Counted from the stretch's first letter, positions 1 to 5,255 are shown. The stretch is DNA of 5,407 bases from Bauldia sp. (GCA_020442095.1 JAGRKY010000571.1:1-5407); one strand, 5' to 3'. Numbers and translations are program-made. Notes: generated by a model not told the origin, from the sequence alone.

Positions 1-153
1 GATATCCATCGAATCGAGCACCTGCGCCTTCATCTCCCGCTCGCTGAGGCCGCCGCAGAGCTGGATCAGCCTGTCCGCGAGGGTCGACTTGCCGTGGTCG
101 ATATGGGCGATGATTGCGAAGTTGCGGATATTGTCGAGTGACACGGTCGTCAT
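1..153 (-). CDS. lepA: Elongation factor 4 (LepA) translational GTPase, N-terminal 51 residues only
   Basis: This is the start of LepA/EF4, a ribosome-associated GTPase of the EF-G-like family that acts in the cytoplasm on translating or initiating ribosomes. The visible 51 residues begin [20 protein letters not shown] and contain the G1/P-loop AHIDHGKST at residues 16-24. The segment at residues 33-50 ([18 protein letters not shown]) is typical of LepA rather than of TypA/BipA or EF-G. The gene runs off the left edge of the window, so most of the protein (the family is about 600 residues) is not seen. The start is well fixed: an in-frame TGA lies at 172-174, and the codons between it and the ATG at 151-153 contain no other ATG, GTG or TTG. 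No Shine-Dalgarno sequence is visible in front of the ATG. Family assignment is firm; nothing can be said about the rest of the gene. Confidence 0.95.
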   Translation of the reverse strand, partial: MTTVSLDNIRNFAIIAHIDHGKSTLADRLIQLCGGLSEREMKAQVLDSMDI

Positions 154-162
154 GGCCGCGCT

Positions 163-190
163 GATACACTGTCACGGGAAGGCTGGGCAA
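163..190 (-). promoter_or_regulatory. Weak candidate promoter for lepA
   Basis: On the minus strand, TTGCCC (185-190) is followed after 16 bases by TGTATC (163-168). The match to the TTGACA/TATAAT consensus is partial. If used, transcription would begin only a few bases before the lepA ATG, which would fit the missing Shine-Dalgarno sequence. Transcription could equally come from further upstream, through the CNB gene on the same strand. Confidence 0.2.
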
Positions 191-204
191 GCGACGACTT
201 GACC

Positions 205-228
205 CGGCGGCCCGCCTCCTGGCCGCCG
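205..228 (-). other. GC-rich hairpin between the CNB gene and lepA
   Basis: A perfect 8-bp inverted repeat, CGGCGGCC (205-212) and GGCCGCCG (221-228), encloses an 8-base loop. It lies downstream of the CNB stop codon and upstream of lepA, both read on the minus strand. It could end or attenuate CNB transcription, but no T-run follows the stem on the minus strand, so it does not qualify as a standard intrinsic terminator. In such GC-rich DNA a repeat of this size could also arise by chance. Confidence 0.25.
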
Positions 229-274
229 CCGCCGTTCAAGCCGGATGCGAGGGAAAACAGCCGGGCGTCCGCGA

Positions 275-772
275 TCACTCGGTGGTCTGCAGGAATTCGC
301 GAATCATGCTGGCCAGCTCGGCCTTGCCGGGCCTCAGCATGCCCCAGGCGACACCGCCATACATCTTGTCGAGCTCGCGTTGCCGTTTCATCAGCATGGT
401 GACGAAGCGATCGACCAGGGTCGGAGACATCCACAGCACGTTGGCGAGCGCCGACTTGTCGACTTCCAGCGCCTCGACCGCATCGGTCGCGGTCACCGTC
501 GCGTTGCGCGGCGCTCCGGTCAGCAGCGACATTTCGCCGAGCACGCCGCCCGGGCCGAGGGTCGCAACCGGACCGTCCTCGTCGGCAACCGTCACCTCGG
601 CCTCGCCCTTGATGATGACGAACATCGAATGGCCGGGGCCATCCTCCTCGATCAGCTTGGTACCCTTGTCGAAGGTAACGATCCGGGCGTGGTCGGAAAG
701 GATCTTCAGCTCGGCATCGTCGAGGGCCTCCGAGAAGAAAGACGTCCCCTTCAGTATTTCATAGGCGTTCAT
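275..772 (-). CDS. Stand-alone cyclic nucleotide-binding (CNB) domain protein, 165 aa
   Basis: This is a small cytoplasmic protein made almost entirely of one cyclic-nucleotide-binding domain of the CRP/PKA-regulatory-subunit fold. The domain spans about residues 8-115. The phosphate-binding cassette is clear at residues 79-93: G79-E80 (the Glu that normally contacts the ribose 2'-OH), then MSLLTGAPRNATV with R89, the Arg that normally holds the cyclic phosphate. Both key residues are present, so cAMP or cGMP binding is plausible. The C-terminal 45-50 residues look helical. There is no helix-turn-helix, kinase, transporter or membrane part, so unlike CRP/FNR it is not itself a recognisable transcription factor, and its output partner is unknown. 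No signal peptide is seen. The start ATG (770-772) has a strong AAGGAG six bases upstream. It is divergent from the Dabb gene and in line with lepA, 121 bases further on; no functional tie to either is evident. Domain call is firm; the biological role is not. Confidence 0.9.
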   Translation of the reverse strand: MNAYEILKGTSFFSEALDDAELKILSDHARIVTFDKGTKLIEEDGPGHSMFVIIKGEAEVTVADEDGPVATLGPGGVLGEMSLLTGAPRNATVTATDAVEALEVDKSALANVLWMSPTLVDRFVTMLMKRQRELDKMYGGVAWGMLRPGKAELASMIREFLQTTE

Positions 773-778
773 GCTGGT

Positions 779-784
779 CTCCTT
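779..784 (-). promoter_or_regulatory. Shine-Dalgarno sequence of the CNB gene
   Basis: AAGGAG on the minus strand with a 6-base spacer to the ATG at 770-772. It is the best ribosome-binding site in the window and supports the chosen start. Confidence 0.75.
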
Positions 785-805
785 CTCGCCCGGCCATGCC
801 GCGCC

Positions 806-834
806 ACTGTCATCAGGCGGGTATGGGTCGTCAA
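806..834 (-). promoter_or_regulatory. Candidate promoter for the CNB gene
   Basis: On the minus strand, TTGACG (829-834, five of six bases of the -35 consensus) is followed after 17 bases by GACAGT (806-811), a poor -10. Alphaproteobacterial promoters often have a well-kept TTGAC and a loose -10. The predicted leader would be about 25-30 bases and would contain the AAGGAG site. Confidence 0.3.
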
Positions 835-849
835 GGCTCCGATGGCCTA

Positions 850-879
850 TTTTGGCTTTTGGCCGCAGGAAACCGCAGG
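850..879 (+). repeat. Two sets of short direct repeats in the CNB/Dabb divergent region
   Basis: TTTTGGC occurs twice back to back (850-856 and 857-863). CCGCAGG occurs twice with a 10-bp period (863-869 and 873-879). The second pair lies between the candidate -35 and -10 elements of the Dabb promoter, where a bound protein could affect transcription. Direct heptamers one helical turn apart are a common layout for response-regulator sites, but no specific regulator can be named and chance is possible. Confidence 0.4.
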
Positions 880-886
880 CTAGAGT
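859..886 (+). promoter_or_regulatory. Candidate promoter for the Dabb gene
   Basis: TTGGCC (859-864), a 16-base spacer and TAGAGT (881-886, four of six bases of TATAAT). The expected leader is about 25-30 bases before the ATG at 919, containing AGGAG at 907-911. The -35 is weak. The spacing and position make it the best candidate in the region. Confidence 0.3.
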
Positions 887-906
887 GGCGCCAGCCTCAA
901 AGTCGC

Positions 907-911
907 AGGAG
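907..911 (+). promoter_or_regulatory. Shine-Dalgarno sequence that sets the Dabb start
   Basis: AGGAG with a 7-base spacer to ATG 919-921. The reading frame is open back to about 796, but the upstream part has no family similarity. This site and the domain start at MIRHTVVF decide for the ATG at 919. Confidence 0.7.
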
Positions 912-918
912 CCGGTCG

Positions 919-1209
919 ATGATCCGCCACACCGTGGTTTTCCGCCTCAAGCATGCCCCCGGCTCGCCGGAGGAGACGGCTTTTATGGAAGACGCGCGGA
1001 TTCTGGCGGCGATTCCAGGTGTCGGGACGTTCGAGCAGCTTCGGGAAGTGAGCCCGAAAAACGACTTCGCCTACGGTTTCTCGATGGAATTCGCCGACGA
1101 AGCCGCCTATCGCGCCTATAACGACCATCCCGATCACGTTGCCTTCGTCCGCGACCGCTGGATGAGCGAAGTCGAGGACTTCCTCGAAATCGACTACGCG
1201 CCGCTTTGA
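919..1209 (+). CDS. Dabb family (stress-responsive alpha/beta-barrel) protein, 96 aa
   Basis: This is a small single-domain protein of the Dabb family, a ferredoxin-like alpha/beta-barrel that forms dimers. The whole 96 residues are the domain. It opens with the family's first strand, MIRHTVVFRLK, and carries the conserved Y-x-x-H-P-x-H-x-x-F stretch as YNDHPDHVAF (residues 67-76), followed by an Arg-rich helix and the closing strand DFLEIDYAPL. The His-Pro-x-His segment lies in the cleft that forms the active site in enzymatic relatives such as plant olivetolic acid cyclase. Most bacterial members have no known reaction, and none should be assumed here. No signal peptide or membrane segment is present, so it is probably cytoplasmic. 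Its length is normal for the family. It is divergent from the CNB gene and convergent with the exporter gene, which ends 52 bases away; no terminator is obvious in that gap. Confidence 0.9.
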   Translation: MIRHTVVFRLKHAPGSPEETAFMEDARILAAIPGVGTFEQLREVSPKNDFAYGFSMEFADEAAYRAYNDHPDHVAFVRDRWMSEVEDFLEIDYAPL

Positions 1210-1261
1210 GCGGTGGACGCCGTTCGCTTTCGGCCCGGACCGGCGTACCCGCCTCGCCGCT

Positions 1262-2503
1262 TCAGACCCGGCCGCTGAGATGCCGGGCCTTCCTCAGCGC
1301 CGGGAACATGAACATCCACAGGCCGGCAACGACGATGGTCCCGATGCCGCCGAGCACCACTGCCGGCACCAGCCCGATCAGCGCCGCGACCGATCCCGCA
1401 CGGAACTCGCCGAGCTCGTTCGATGCCCCGATGAAGACCATGTTCACGGCATTGACCCGGCCGCGTACGGCGTCCGGCGTCCATAGCTGGATCAACGTTT
1501 CGCGGACATAGACGCTGACCATGTCGGCCGCGCCGGCAAGGGCAAGCGCCGCCACCGAGAGCCACACGAGGGTCGACAGGCCGAAGACCAGCGTGAAAGC
1601 GCCGAACAGGATGACGCAGGCGAACATGATCAGGCCGGCATGGTCGCGGATCGGACGGAAGGCAAGGACGAGGGCGACGACGATCGCGCCGAGCCCCGGC
1701 GCCGAGCGCAGCAGGCCGAGCCCCACCGGCCCGACCTCGAGCACGTCGCGGGCATAGGCCGGAAGCAGCGCGACCGCGCCGCCGAGCAGCACCGCGAAGA
1801 GGTCGAGGGAGATCGCGCCGAGGACGATCTTCTCGTGCCAGACATAGCGAAACCCGGCGACGACGGTCGACCAGGTCGCCGGCTCGGGCACCGTCTTCTG
1901 GGGCGGGCGCGGAACCATGGCGATGAGGATCGCGGCGGCGAGGAAGATGGCGACGGCGGCGATATAGGCGACGTCCGCGCCAAATCCGTAGAGGAGACCA
2001 CCGGCGACAGGCCCGACGATGACGGCGATCTGCCAGGAGGACGACGACAGGGCGATGGCGCTGGCGAGCGCCTCGGCCGGCACCAGGTTCGGAATCAGCG
2101 ACTGCGATGCCGGATTCATGAAGGCGCGCGCGATCCCGAAGACGACGAGCAGGGCGAAGATCGCCTCGACGGTCACCGCCCCGGACCAGGCCAGATAGAG
2201 CAACAGCCCGGCGCAGATCGCCTCGACGAACTGGCAGATGGCGACGATCATCCGCCGGTTGAAGCGGTCGGAGACCGCCCCGGTGACGAGGACGAGGAGC
2301 AGCGACGGCGCGAACTGGGCAAGTCCCACAAGGCCGAGATCGAAAGGATCGCGGGTGAGGTCATAGACCTGCCAGCCGACGGCGACGCTGACGATCTGGG
2401 TGGCGAAGGTCGTGCAGAAGCGCGACACCCAGAAGAGCGCAAATCCGCGATGGCGAAGCGCGCCCCAGGCTGGCTGAGGCGATGAGGCGTCAGCGTGTGT
2501 CAT
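1262..2503 (-). CDS. Major facilitator superfamily exporter, MFS_3 / EntS-like, 413 aa
   Basis: This is an inner-membrane transporter with about 12 predicted hydrophobic helices, presumably a proton-driven exporter. The loop between helices 2 and 3 has the MFS motif A as GAVSDRFNRR (residues 75-84). The second half has two blocks typical of the EntS-like group: ALLPAYARDVLEVGPVGLGL (245-264) and a TPDAVRGRVNAV...NELGEFRAG block (342-370). EntS exports enterobactin, but this group is broad, and no siderophore genes are nearby, so the substrate is unknown. Helices 1-6 fill about residues 20-197, a cytoplasmic loop follows (198-222), and helices 7-12 run to about 400. A short charged tail ends the protein. 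Length is normal and the frame is intact. The start ATG (2501-2503) lacks a good Shine-Dalgarno sequence; no better start lies downstream before the first helix. It follows the lipoprotein gene on the same strand, 107 bases apart, and may share its transcript. Confidence 0.9.
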   Translation of the reverse strand: MTHADASSPQPAWGALRHRGFALFWVSRFCTTFATQIVSVAVGWQVYDLTRDPFDLGLVGLAQFAPSLLLVLVTGAVSDRFNRRMIVAICQFVEAICAGLLLYLAWSGAVTVEAIFALLVVFGIARAFMNPASQSLIPNLVPAEALASAIALSSSSWQIAVIVGPVAGGLLYGFGADVAYIAAVAIFLAAAILIAMVPRPPQKTVPEPATWSTVVAGFRYVWHEKIVLGAISLDLFAVLLGGAVALLPAYARDVLEVGPVGLGLLRSAPGLGAIVVALVLAFRPIRDHAGLIMFACVILFGAFTLVFGLSTLVWLSVAALALAGAADMVSVYVRETLIQLWTPDAVRGRVNAVNMVFIGASNELGEFRAGSVAALIGLVPAVVLGGIGTIVVAGLWMFMFPALRKARHLSGRV

Positions 2504-2531
2504 CTGGCGATCGACGGGAGAGCCGAGAGAA

Positions 2532-2561
2532 GCCGGGATCCGGCAGGAATCGGGTCCTGTC
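2532..2561 (-). terminator. Two overlapping small hairpins between the lipoprotein and exporter genes, weak terminator candidate
   Basis: Stem 2542-2548 pairs with 2555-2561 (7 bp including one G-T pair, 6-base loop). Stem GCCGG (2532-2536) pairs with CCGGC (2540-2544) across a 3-base loop. They share bases 2542-2544, so only one can form at a time. On the minus strand the last hairpin is followed by TTCTCTC, which is pyrimidine-rich but not a true T-run. It may end part of the lipoprotein transcript or be meaningless. Confidence 0.25.
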
Positions 2562-2610
2562 TACGCCATTACGCCAGACGTGAAAAGTCAGGCTCCCGGA
2601 GGGACGGCCG

Positions 2611-2910
2611 TCAGTAGGTAGCGCCCCTCGCCTCCGCCGCCGCGCGCAATTCGGCCGCCTTGGCCTCGACCTGGCTCTGGGGCACAAGGATATAGCCGCG
2701 GTGAGTCATGCAGAGCTGGTTGACCTGGCCCTCGTAAGTGCATGCGGCCTTGTCGACCTCGAATTGCTGGGCGAGGACGGGATTGTTCCGTCCCGACTGC
2801 CCGTCGGTCCTCAGCCAGATGCCCTGCTCCGGTCCGGTCGGCGCGCTGCTGTTGGTGGTTGCGCAGCCGGCGATCAGCCCGGTCATCGCCACGATCAGAT
2901 AAGCTTTCAC
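2611..2910 (-). CDS. Small predicted lipoprotein, 99 aa
   Basis: This short exported protein has a lipoprotein signal peptide: MK, a hydrophobic core (AYLIVAMTGLIAGC) and a lipobox I13-A14-G15-C16. Cleavage before C16 would leave an 84-residue mature lipoprotein anchored in the inner or outer membrane. The residue after the Cys is Ala, with no Asp sorting signal, so outer-membrane placement is more likely by the E. coli rule. The mature part has a flexible Ser/Thr/Pro-Gly start and two further cysteines, C57 (in FEVDKAACTYEG) and C67 (in NQLCMTHRGYILVP), which could form a disulfide. It ends in an Ala/Glu-rich helix (about 79-96). The C-x3-RGY-x-LVP arrangement resembles small lipoproteins I recall from other alphaproteobacteria, but I cannot name a function. 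The start is GTG (2908-2910), chosen from the signal peptide and the AAAGGGG six bases before it. The exporter gene follows on the same strand. Confidence 0.8.
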   Translation of the reverse strand: MKAYLIVAMTGLIAGCATTNSSAPTGPEQGIWLRTDGQSGRNNPVLAQQFEVDKAACTYEGQVNQLCMTHRGYILVPQSQVEAKAAELRAAAEARGATY

Positions 2911-2916
2911 GAGTCA

Positions 2917-2923
2917 CCCCTTT
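2917..2923 (-). promoter_or_regulatory. Shine-Dalgarno sequence that supports the GTG start of the lipoprotein
   Basis: AAAGGGG on the minus strand with a 6-base spacer to GTG at 2908-2910. The next in-frame ATG (Met9) would destroy the signal peptide, so GTG is the start. Confidence 0.6.
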
Positions 2924-2956
2924 GTCGCCGCCCGGCCAATAGCACCCGCTAAGAGG

Positions 2957-2990
2957 CAAAATGGGGGCAGGAAGGCTCGCTTTCCCGCCC
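2957..2990 (-). terminator. Intrinsic terminator after the GNAT-RimK operon
   Basis: On the minus strand, GGGCGGGAA pairs with TTCCTGCCC (plus-strand positions 2982-2990 and 2965-2973): nine pairs with one G-U, an 8-base loop, then CCATTTTG carrying a four-T tract (2958-2961). It begins 24 bases past the RimK stop codon. The G-U pair forms only in minus-strand RNA (it is an A-C mismatch on the plus strand), which agrees with the direction of the operon. The T-tract is short, so efficiency may be modest. Confidence 0.5.
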
Positions 2991-3014
2991 GTCCCCGGAT
3001 ATCCGCTCGAATCG

Positions 3015-4469
3015 CTATCGTTCGAGCCGATCGATGAACCATTTGGTGAGGTCGATCCAGACCTGGTCCTTCTCGCCCGCGTCCTCGACGCCGTGATCCA
3101 TGTTGGGATTGTCGTTGACCTCGACGACGAAGATGCCGTCCGGGGTCTGCTTGAGGTCGACGCCGTAGAGGCCGTCGCCGATCAGCTGGGCGGCGCGCAG
3201 GCCGACGTCGATCACCGCCGGCGGCGCCTCGCCGAGCGACGGCGTGTGGAAGCCGCCCTCCAGCGCCTTGCCGTCGGCGCTGTGCTTGACGATCTGCCAG
3301 TGCTTCTTGGCCATCAGATACTGGGTGACGAAGAGCGGCTTGCCGCCCAGCACGCCGACCCGCCAGTCGAACTCGGTCGGCATGAATTTCTGCGCGAGCA
3401 GCAGGTCGGTATCCTCGTACCAGAGCTTGAACAGCGCTTCGAGCTCGGCGGCGCTGTCGACCTTGGCGACGCCGCGCGAGAAGGAGGAATCGGGGATCTT
3501 GAGCACCATCGGGAAGCCGAGTTCGTCGGCCGCCCGGGCGAGGTCCTGCTTGCCGACGATGATCACCGTCGGCGGAACCGCCAGCCCGTTGGTGGTCATC
3601 AGCTCGTGGAGATAGATCTTGTTGGTGCAGCGGATCATCGACACCGGATCGTCGATGACGGGCATCCCCTCCTGCGCCGCCCGGCGGGCGAAGCGATAGG
3701 TGTGGTTGTCGATCGACGTCGTTTCGCGGATGAACAGCGCATCGAATTCGGCAAGGCGCGGCAGATCGCGCCGGGTGATCGGCTCGACCTCGACCCCGAG
3801 CTTGGCGGCGATCCGCGACCAGTGCTTGAGGCTCGCGATGCTCGAAGGCGGGAGGCTCTCGGCGGGATCGTGGAGGGCGGCGAAGGAATAGCGCGGCGGC
3901 ACGCGGTTGCGCTGGGAACGCCATTGCCGGCGGGTGTGGTTGTGGAGGGCGGCGTGGAAGAATTCGAGCTCGGCCGCCGTCAGCCTGGTGACGGGGACGG
4001 GCGCGAGCCGCCTGATCTGGGGGCGTGTGCCCGCCTCGATCGTGACTTCGAGGACGGGGCAACGGAACCAGTCGAAGACGAGCCTGCCGAAGCGGTCGAA
4101 GCGGTGGTCCTCGACGGTGCCGAAATAGACCAGCAGCCGGGCGGGGACCGCCGCGTCGGTGCCGGCCAGCGCCTTGCCGAGCGCATCCTCGAGCTCCGGG
4201 ATTGCCGGCGCGTAGAGCTGCCGCGCGCCGAGGTCGATCATCGTCTCGACCGACGGGATGACGCGGTGGCCGCGCGCCTCGGCAAGCAGCGAGCAATAGT
4301 AGCCGCGGCTCTGATAGGCGAAGGAGCGGGACAGGTTGATGACCTTCGGCCGCGCCCCCTGGAAGAGGTTCGCCCGGGCGAGATAGTCGTTGGCCGTGAT
4401 CACCTTGTGGGGCGTGCCGGCGTTGTCGAAATCCTTCAGCGTATCGACGATGACCACCCAATCGGCCAT
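3015..4469 (-). CDS. RimK-family ATP-grasp amide ligase with N-terminal RLAN domain, 484 aa
   Basis: This cytoplasmic ATP-grasp enzyme is expected to activate a carboxylate as an acyl phosphate and join it to an amine, as RimK does when adding glutamates to ribosomal protein S6. RimK itself is about 300 residues; this one has about 190 more at the N-terminus. Residues 1-150 match the RLAN region (RimK-like ATP-grasp N-terminal), with ANLFQGARPKVINLSRSFAY at about 33-52. A linker with ALHDPAESLPPSS (198-210) leads to the pre-ATP-grasp part, with FIRETTSIDNHTYRFARR (246-263). The ATP-grasp domain covers about 275-483: CTNKIYLHEL (281-290), the ATP-binding lysine in VLKIPDSSFSRG (K324), DWRVGVLGG (368-376), and metal ligands D438, E450 and N452 in GVDLK and VVEVNDNPN. 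All key residues appear present, so it should be active. The substrate is unknown; automatic labels such as S6 glutamate ligase would be overcalls. It follows the GNAT gene by six bases; AGGA at 4479-4482, overlapping the end of that gene, is the likely ribosome-binding site. Confidence 0.92.
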   Translation of the reverse strand: MADWVVIVDTLKDFDNAGTPHKVITANDYLARANLFQGARPKVINLSRSFAYQSRGYYCSLLAEARGHRVIPSVETMIDLGARQLYAPAIPELEDALGKALAGTDAAVPARLLVYFGTVEDHRFDRFGRLVFDWFRCPVLEVTIEAGTRPQIRRLAPVPVTRLTAAELEFFHAALHNHTRRQWRSQRNRVPPRYSFAALHDPAESLPPSSIASLKHWSRIAAKLGVEVEPITRRDLPRLAEFDALFIRETTSIDNHTYRFARRAAQEGMPVIDDPVSMIRCTNKIYLHELMTTNGLAVPPTVIIVGKQDLARAADELGFPMVLKIPDSSFSRGVAKVDSAAELEALFKLWYEDTDLLLAQKFMPTEFDWRVGVLGGKPLFVTQYLMAKKHWQIVKHSADGKALEGGFHTPSLGEAPPAVIDVGLRAAQLIGDGLYGVDLKQTPDGIFVVEVNDNPNMDHGVEDAGEKDQVWIDLTKWFIDRLER

Positions 4470-4475
4470 GGCTTG

Positions 4476-4985
4476 CTATCCTGCGGGTTGTTTGGGGCGG
4501 CGCGGGCCCCCGGCGGACCTTGGCGGCCGGCGGCCGGGCAGCCGCTTTTCGTAGCGGATGGCGTTCGCGTTGTCGGCATAATAGCCGGCCCTGCGCCCGG
4601 TCTGCCGGAAACCCAGCTTCTCGTAAAGCCGGATCGCAACGGCATTGTCCTCGCGGACCTCGAGCCGCAGCCGCGTCATGCCCCGGCGACGGGCCGTCCG
4701 CTCGGCATCAGCGATCAGCGTGGCGGCGAGCCCGACACCCTGCCACGCCCTGTCGACCGCGATCGAATAGAGCCGCGCCGCGGTCGTCCCCGCCCGGGTC
4801 AGCACGACCGCGTATCCGGCGATGGCGTCGCCGGCGCGCGCGATCCGGCAGATCGCGCTTGGCGACCGGACCAGCCGCCGGAAGCTTTGCCGTGAGATAC
4901 GATCGGTCCGGAAGGACGCCTCCTCCAGCCGGATGAGGCCATCGACGTCGGAAAGGGTCGCGTCACCGATTGAGAAGCTTCGCAT
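4476..4985 (-). CDS. RimI-like GNAT family N-acetyltransferase, 169 aa
   Basis: This GNAT enzyme transfers an acyl group, normally acetyl from acetyl-CoA, to an amine. The fold covers about residues 5-149. The acetyl-CoA pyrophosphate loop (motif A) is RAWQGVGLAATL (79-90), with Q82-x-x-G85-x-A87 in place of the usual R/Q-x-x-G-x-G/A. Motif B is LEVREDNAVAIRLYEKLGFR (108-127), very like RimI. The early segment FRTDRISRQSFRRL (25-38) and the later YYADNANAIRYEKRL (135-149) resemble GNATs that I recall sitting next to, or fused to a C39-like peptidase beside, RLAN-type RimK genes. No peptidase domain is present here. Instead a 20-residue basic, Pro-rich tail (GRRPPRSAGG... to the end) follows the fold. 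The frame is open a further 119 codons upstream, but that part is not protein-like. ATG 4983-4985 is placed exactly at the GNAT start; it has no clear Shine-Dalgarno sequence. It is the first gene of the operon with the RimK-type ligase. Role as RimI of protein S18 is less likely than a role with its partner. Confidence 0.88.
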   Translation of the reverse strand: MRSFSIGDATLSDVDGLIRLEEASFRTDRISRQSFRRLVRSPSAICRIARAGDAIAGYAVVLTRAGTTAARLYSIAVDRAWQGVGLAATLIADAERTARRRGMTRLRLEVREDNAVAIRLYEKLGFRQTGRRAGYYADNANAIRYEKRLPGRRPPRSAGGPRRPKQPAG

Positions 4986-5010
4986 CTTGCGCGAGCGAAA
5001 ATGAAACCGG

Positions 5011-5041
5011 GTCACTCTGACGCTGATTTGGTCAAAATGAC
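5011..5041. promoter_or_regulatory. Tandem GTCA-N3-TGAC motifs, probable operator of the GNAT-RimK operon
   Basis: GTCACTCTGAC (5011-5021) and GTCAAAATGAC (5031-5041) are two inverted repeats with identical half-sites and identical 3-base spacing. Their starts are exactly 20 bp apart, about two helical turns. They lie 26-56 bases upstream of the GNAT start codon, where a promoter or operator is expected. The layout suits two dimers of one regulator binding the same face of DNA. I cannot assign the regulator. No well-formed -35/-10 pair stands out here on the minus strand. Confidence 0.45.
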
Positions 5042-5120
5042 AACTGGCAAAATTGAGCCGGCGAAGGGAACGACGAATCGCCCTAAACCCCGAAGATCTG
5101 AACGCCGGGGATCGCGACAG

Positions 5121-5194
5121 CCATGGTCGATGGCAACCCGCGTCCCTCTTTTTCTTCCCTCCGCGGCGTAGCCGGCCCGGGCTATCGACCATGG
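5121..5194. repeat. 14-bp inverted repeat with alternative local hairpin
   Basis: CCATGGTCGATGGC (5121-5134) pairs with GCTATCGACCATGG (5181-5194): 11 perfect pairs, one G-T, then two more pairs, around a 46-base interior. The left arm can also fold on itself, GCCAT (5120-5124) with ATGGC (5130-5134), so the two folds exclude each other. The interior holds a pyrimidine tract with five Ts (about 5142-5161). It could be an RNA switch-like leader, a small RNA, or a dispersed intergenic repeat; the sequence does not decide. Confidence 0.45.
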
Positions 5195-5255
5195 ACGGGG
5201 TGGCGGTATCCTGCGCCATGATCCCGCAGAACTGCGCCAGCGTGCGAAAGCGTAG

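Noticed and set aside
796..918. Upstream extension of the Dabb gene
   Set aside because: The Dabb domain begins at the ATG at 919, which has a good AGGAG site. The upstream codons cover the divergent promoter region.
1210..1287. A bidirectional terminator between the convergent Dabb and exporter genes
   Set aside because: A CCCGGC/GCCGGG hairpin (1267-1272 with 1282-1287) exists at the exporter's stop codon, but there is no T-run on either strand and the pairing is unremarkable at this GC content.
1640..2485. A 281-codon plus-strand open frame opposite the exporter gene
   Set aside because: Its highly charged, low-complexity composition is typical of an antisense frame of a membrane-protein gene; the opposite strand encodes a clear MFS transporter.
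3015..4469. Calling the ATP-grasp gene rimK (ribosomal protein S6 glutamate ligase)
   Set aside because: The protein is about 190 residues longer than RimK and has the RLAN N-terminal region, which marks a separate subfamily with unknown substrate.
2961..4895. A 644-codon open frame on the plus strand opposite the RimK and GNAT genes
   Set aside because: It is the antisense shadow of two well-supported genes. It is rich in Asp/Arg/Gly/Val with no recognisable domain, opens inside the operon's terminator and lacks a ribosome-binding site. Long antisense frames are common in GC-rich DNA.
5026..5046. Possible Pho box (CTGTCAT-type direct repeats) in front of the GNAT gene
   Set aside because: Only one half, TTGTCAT on the minus strand, resembles the consensus; the second repeat at the required 11-bp step does not match.
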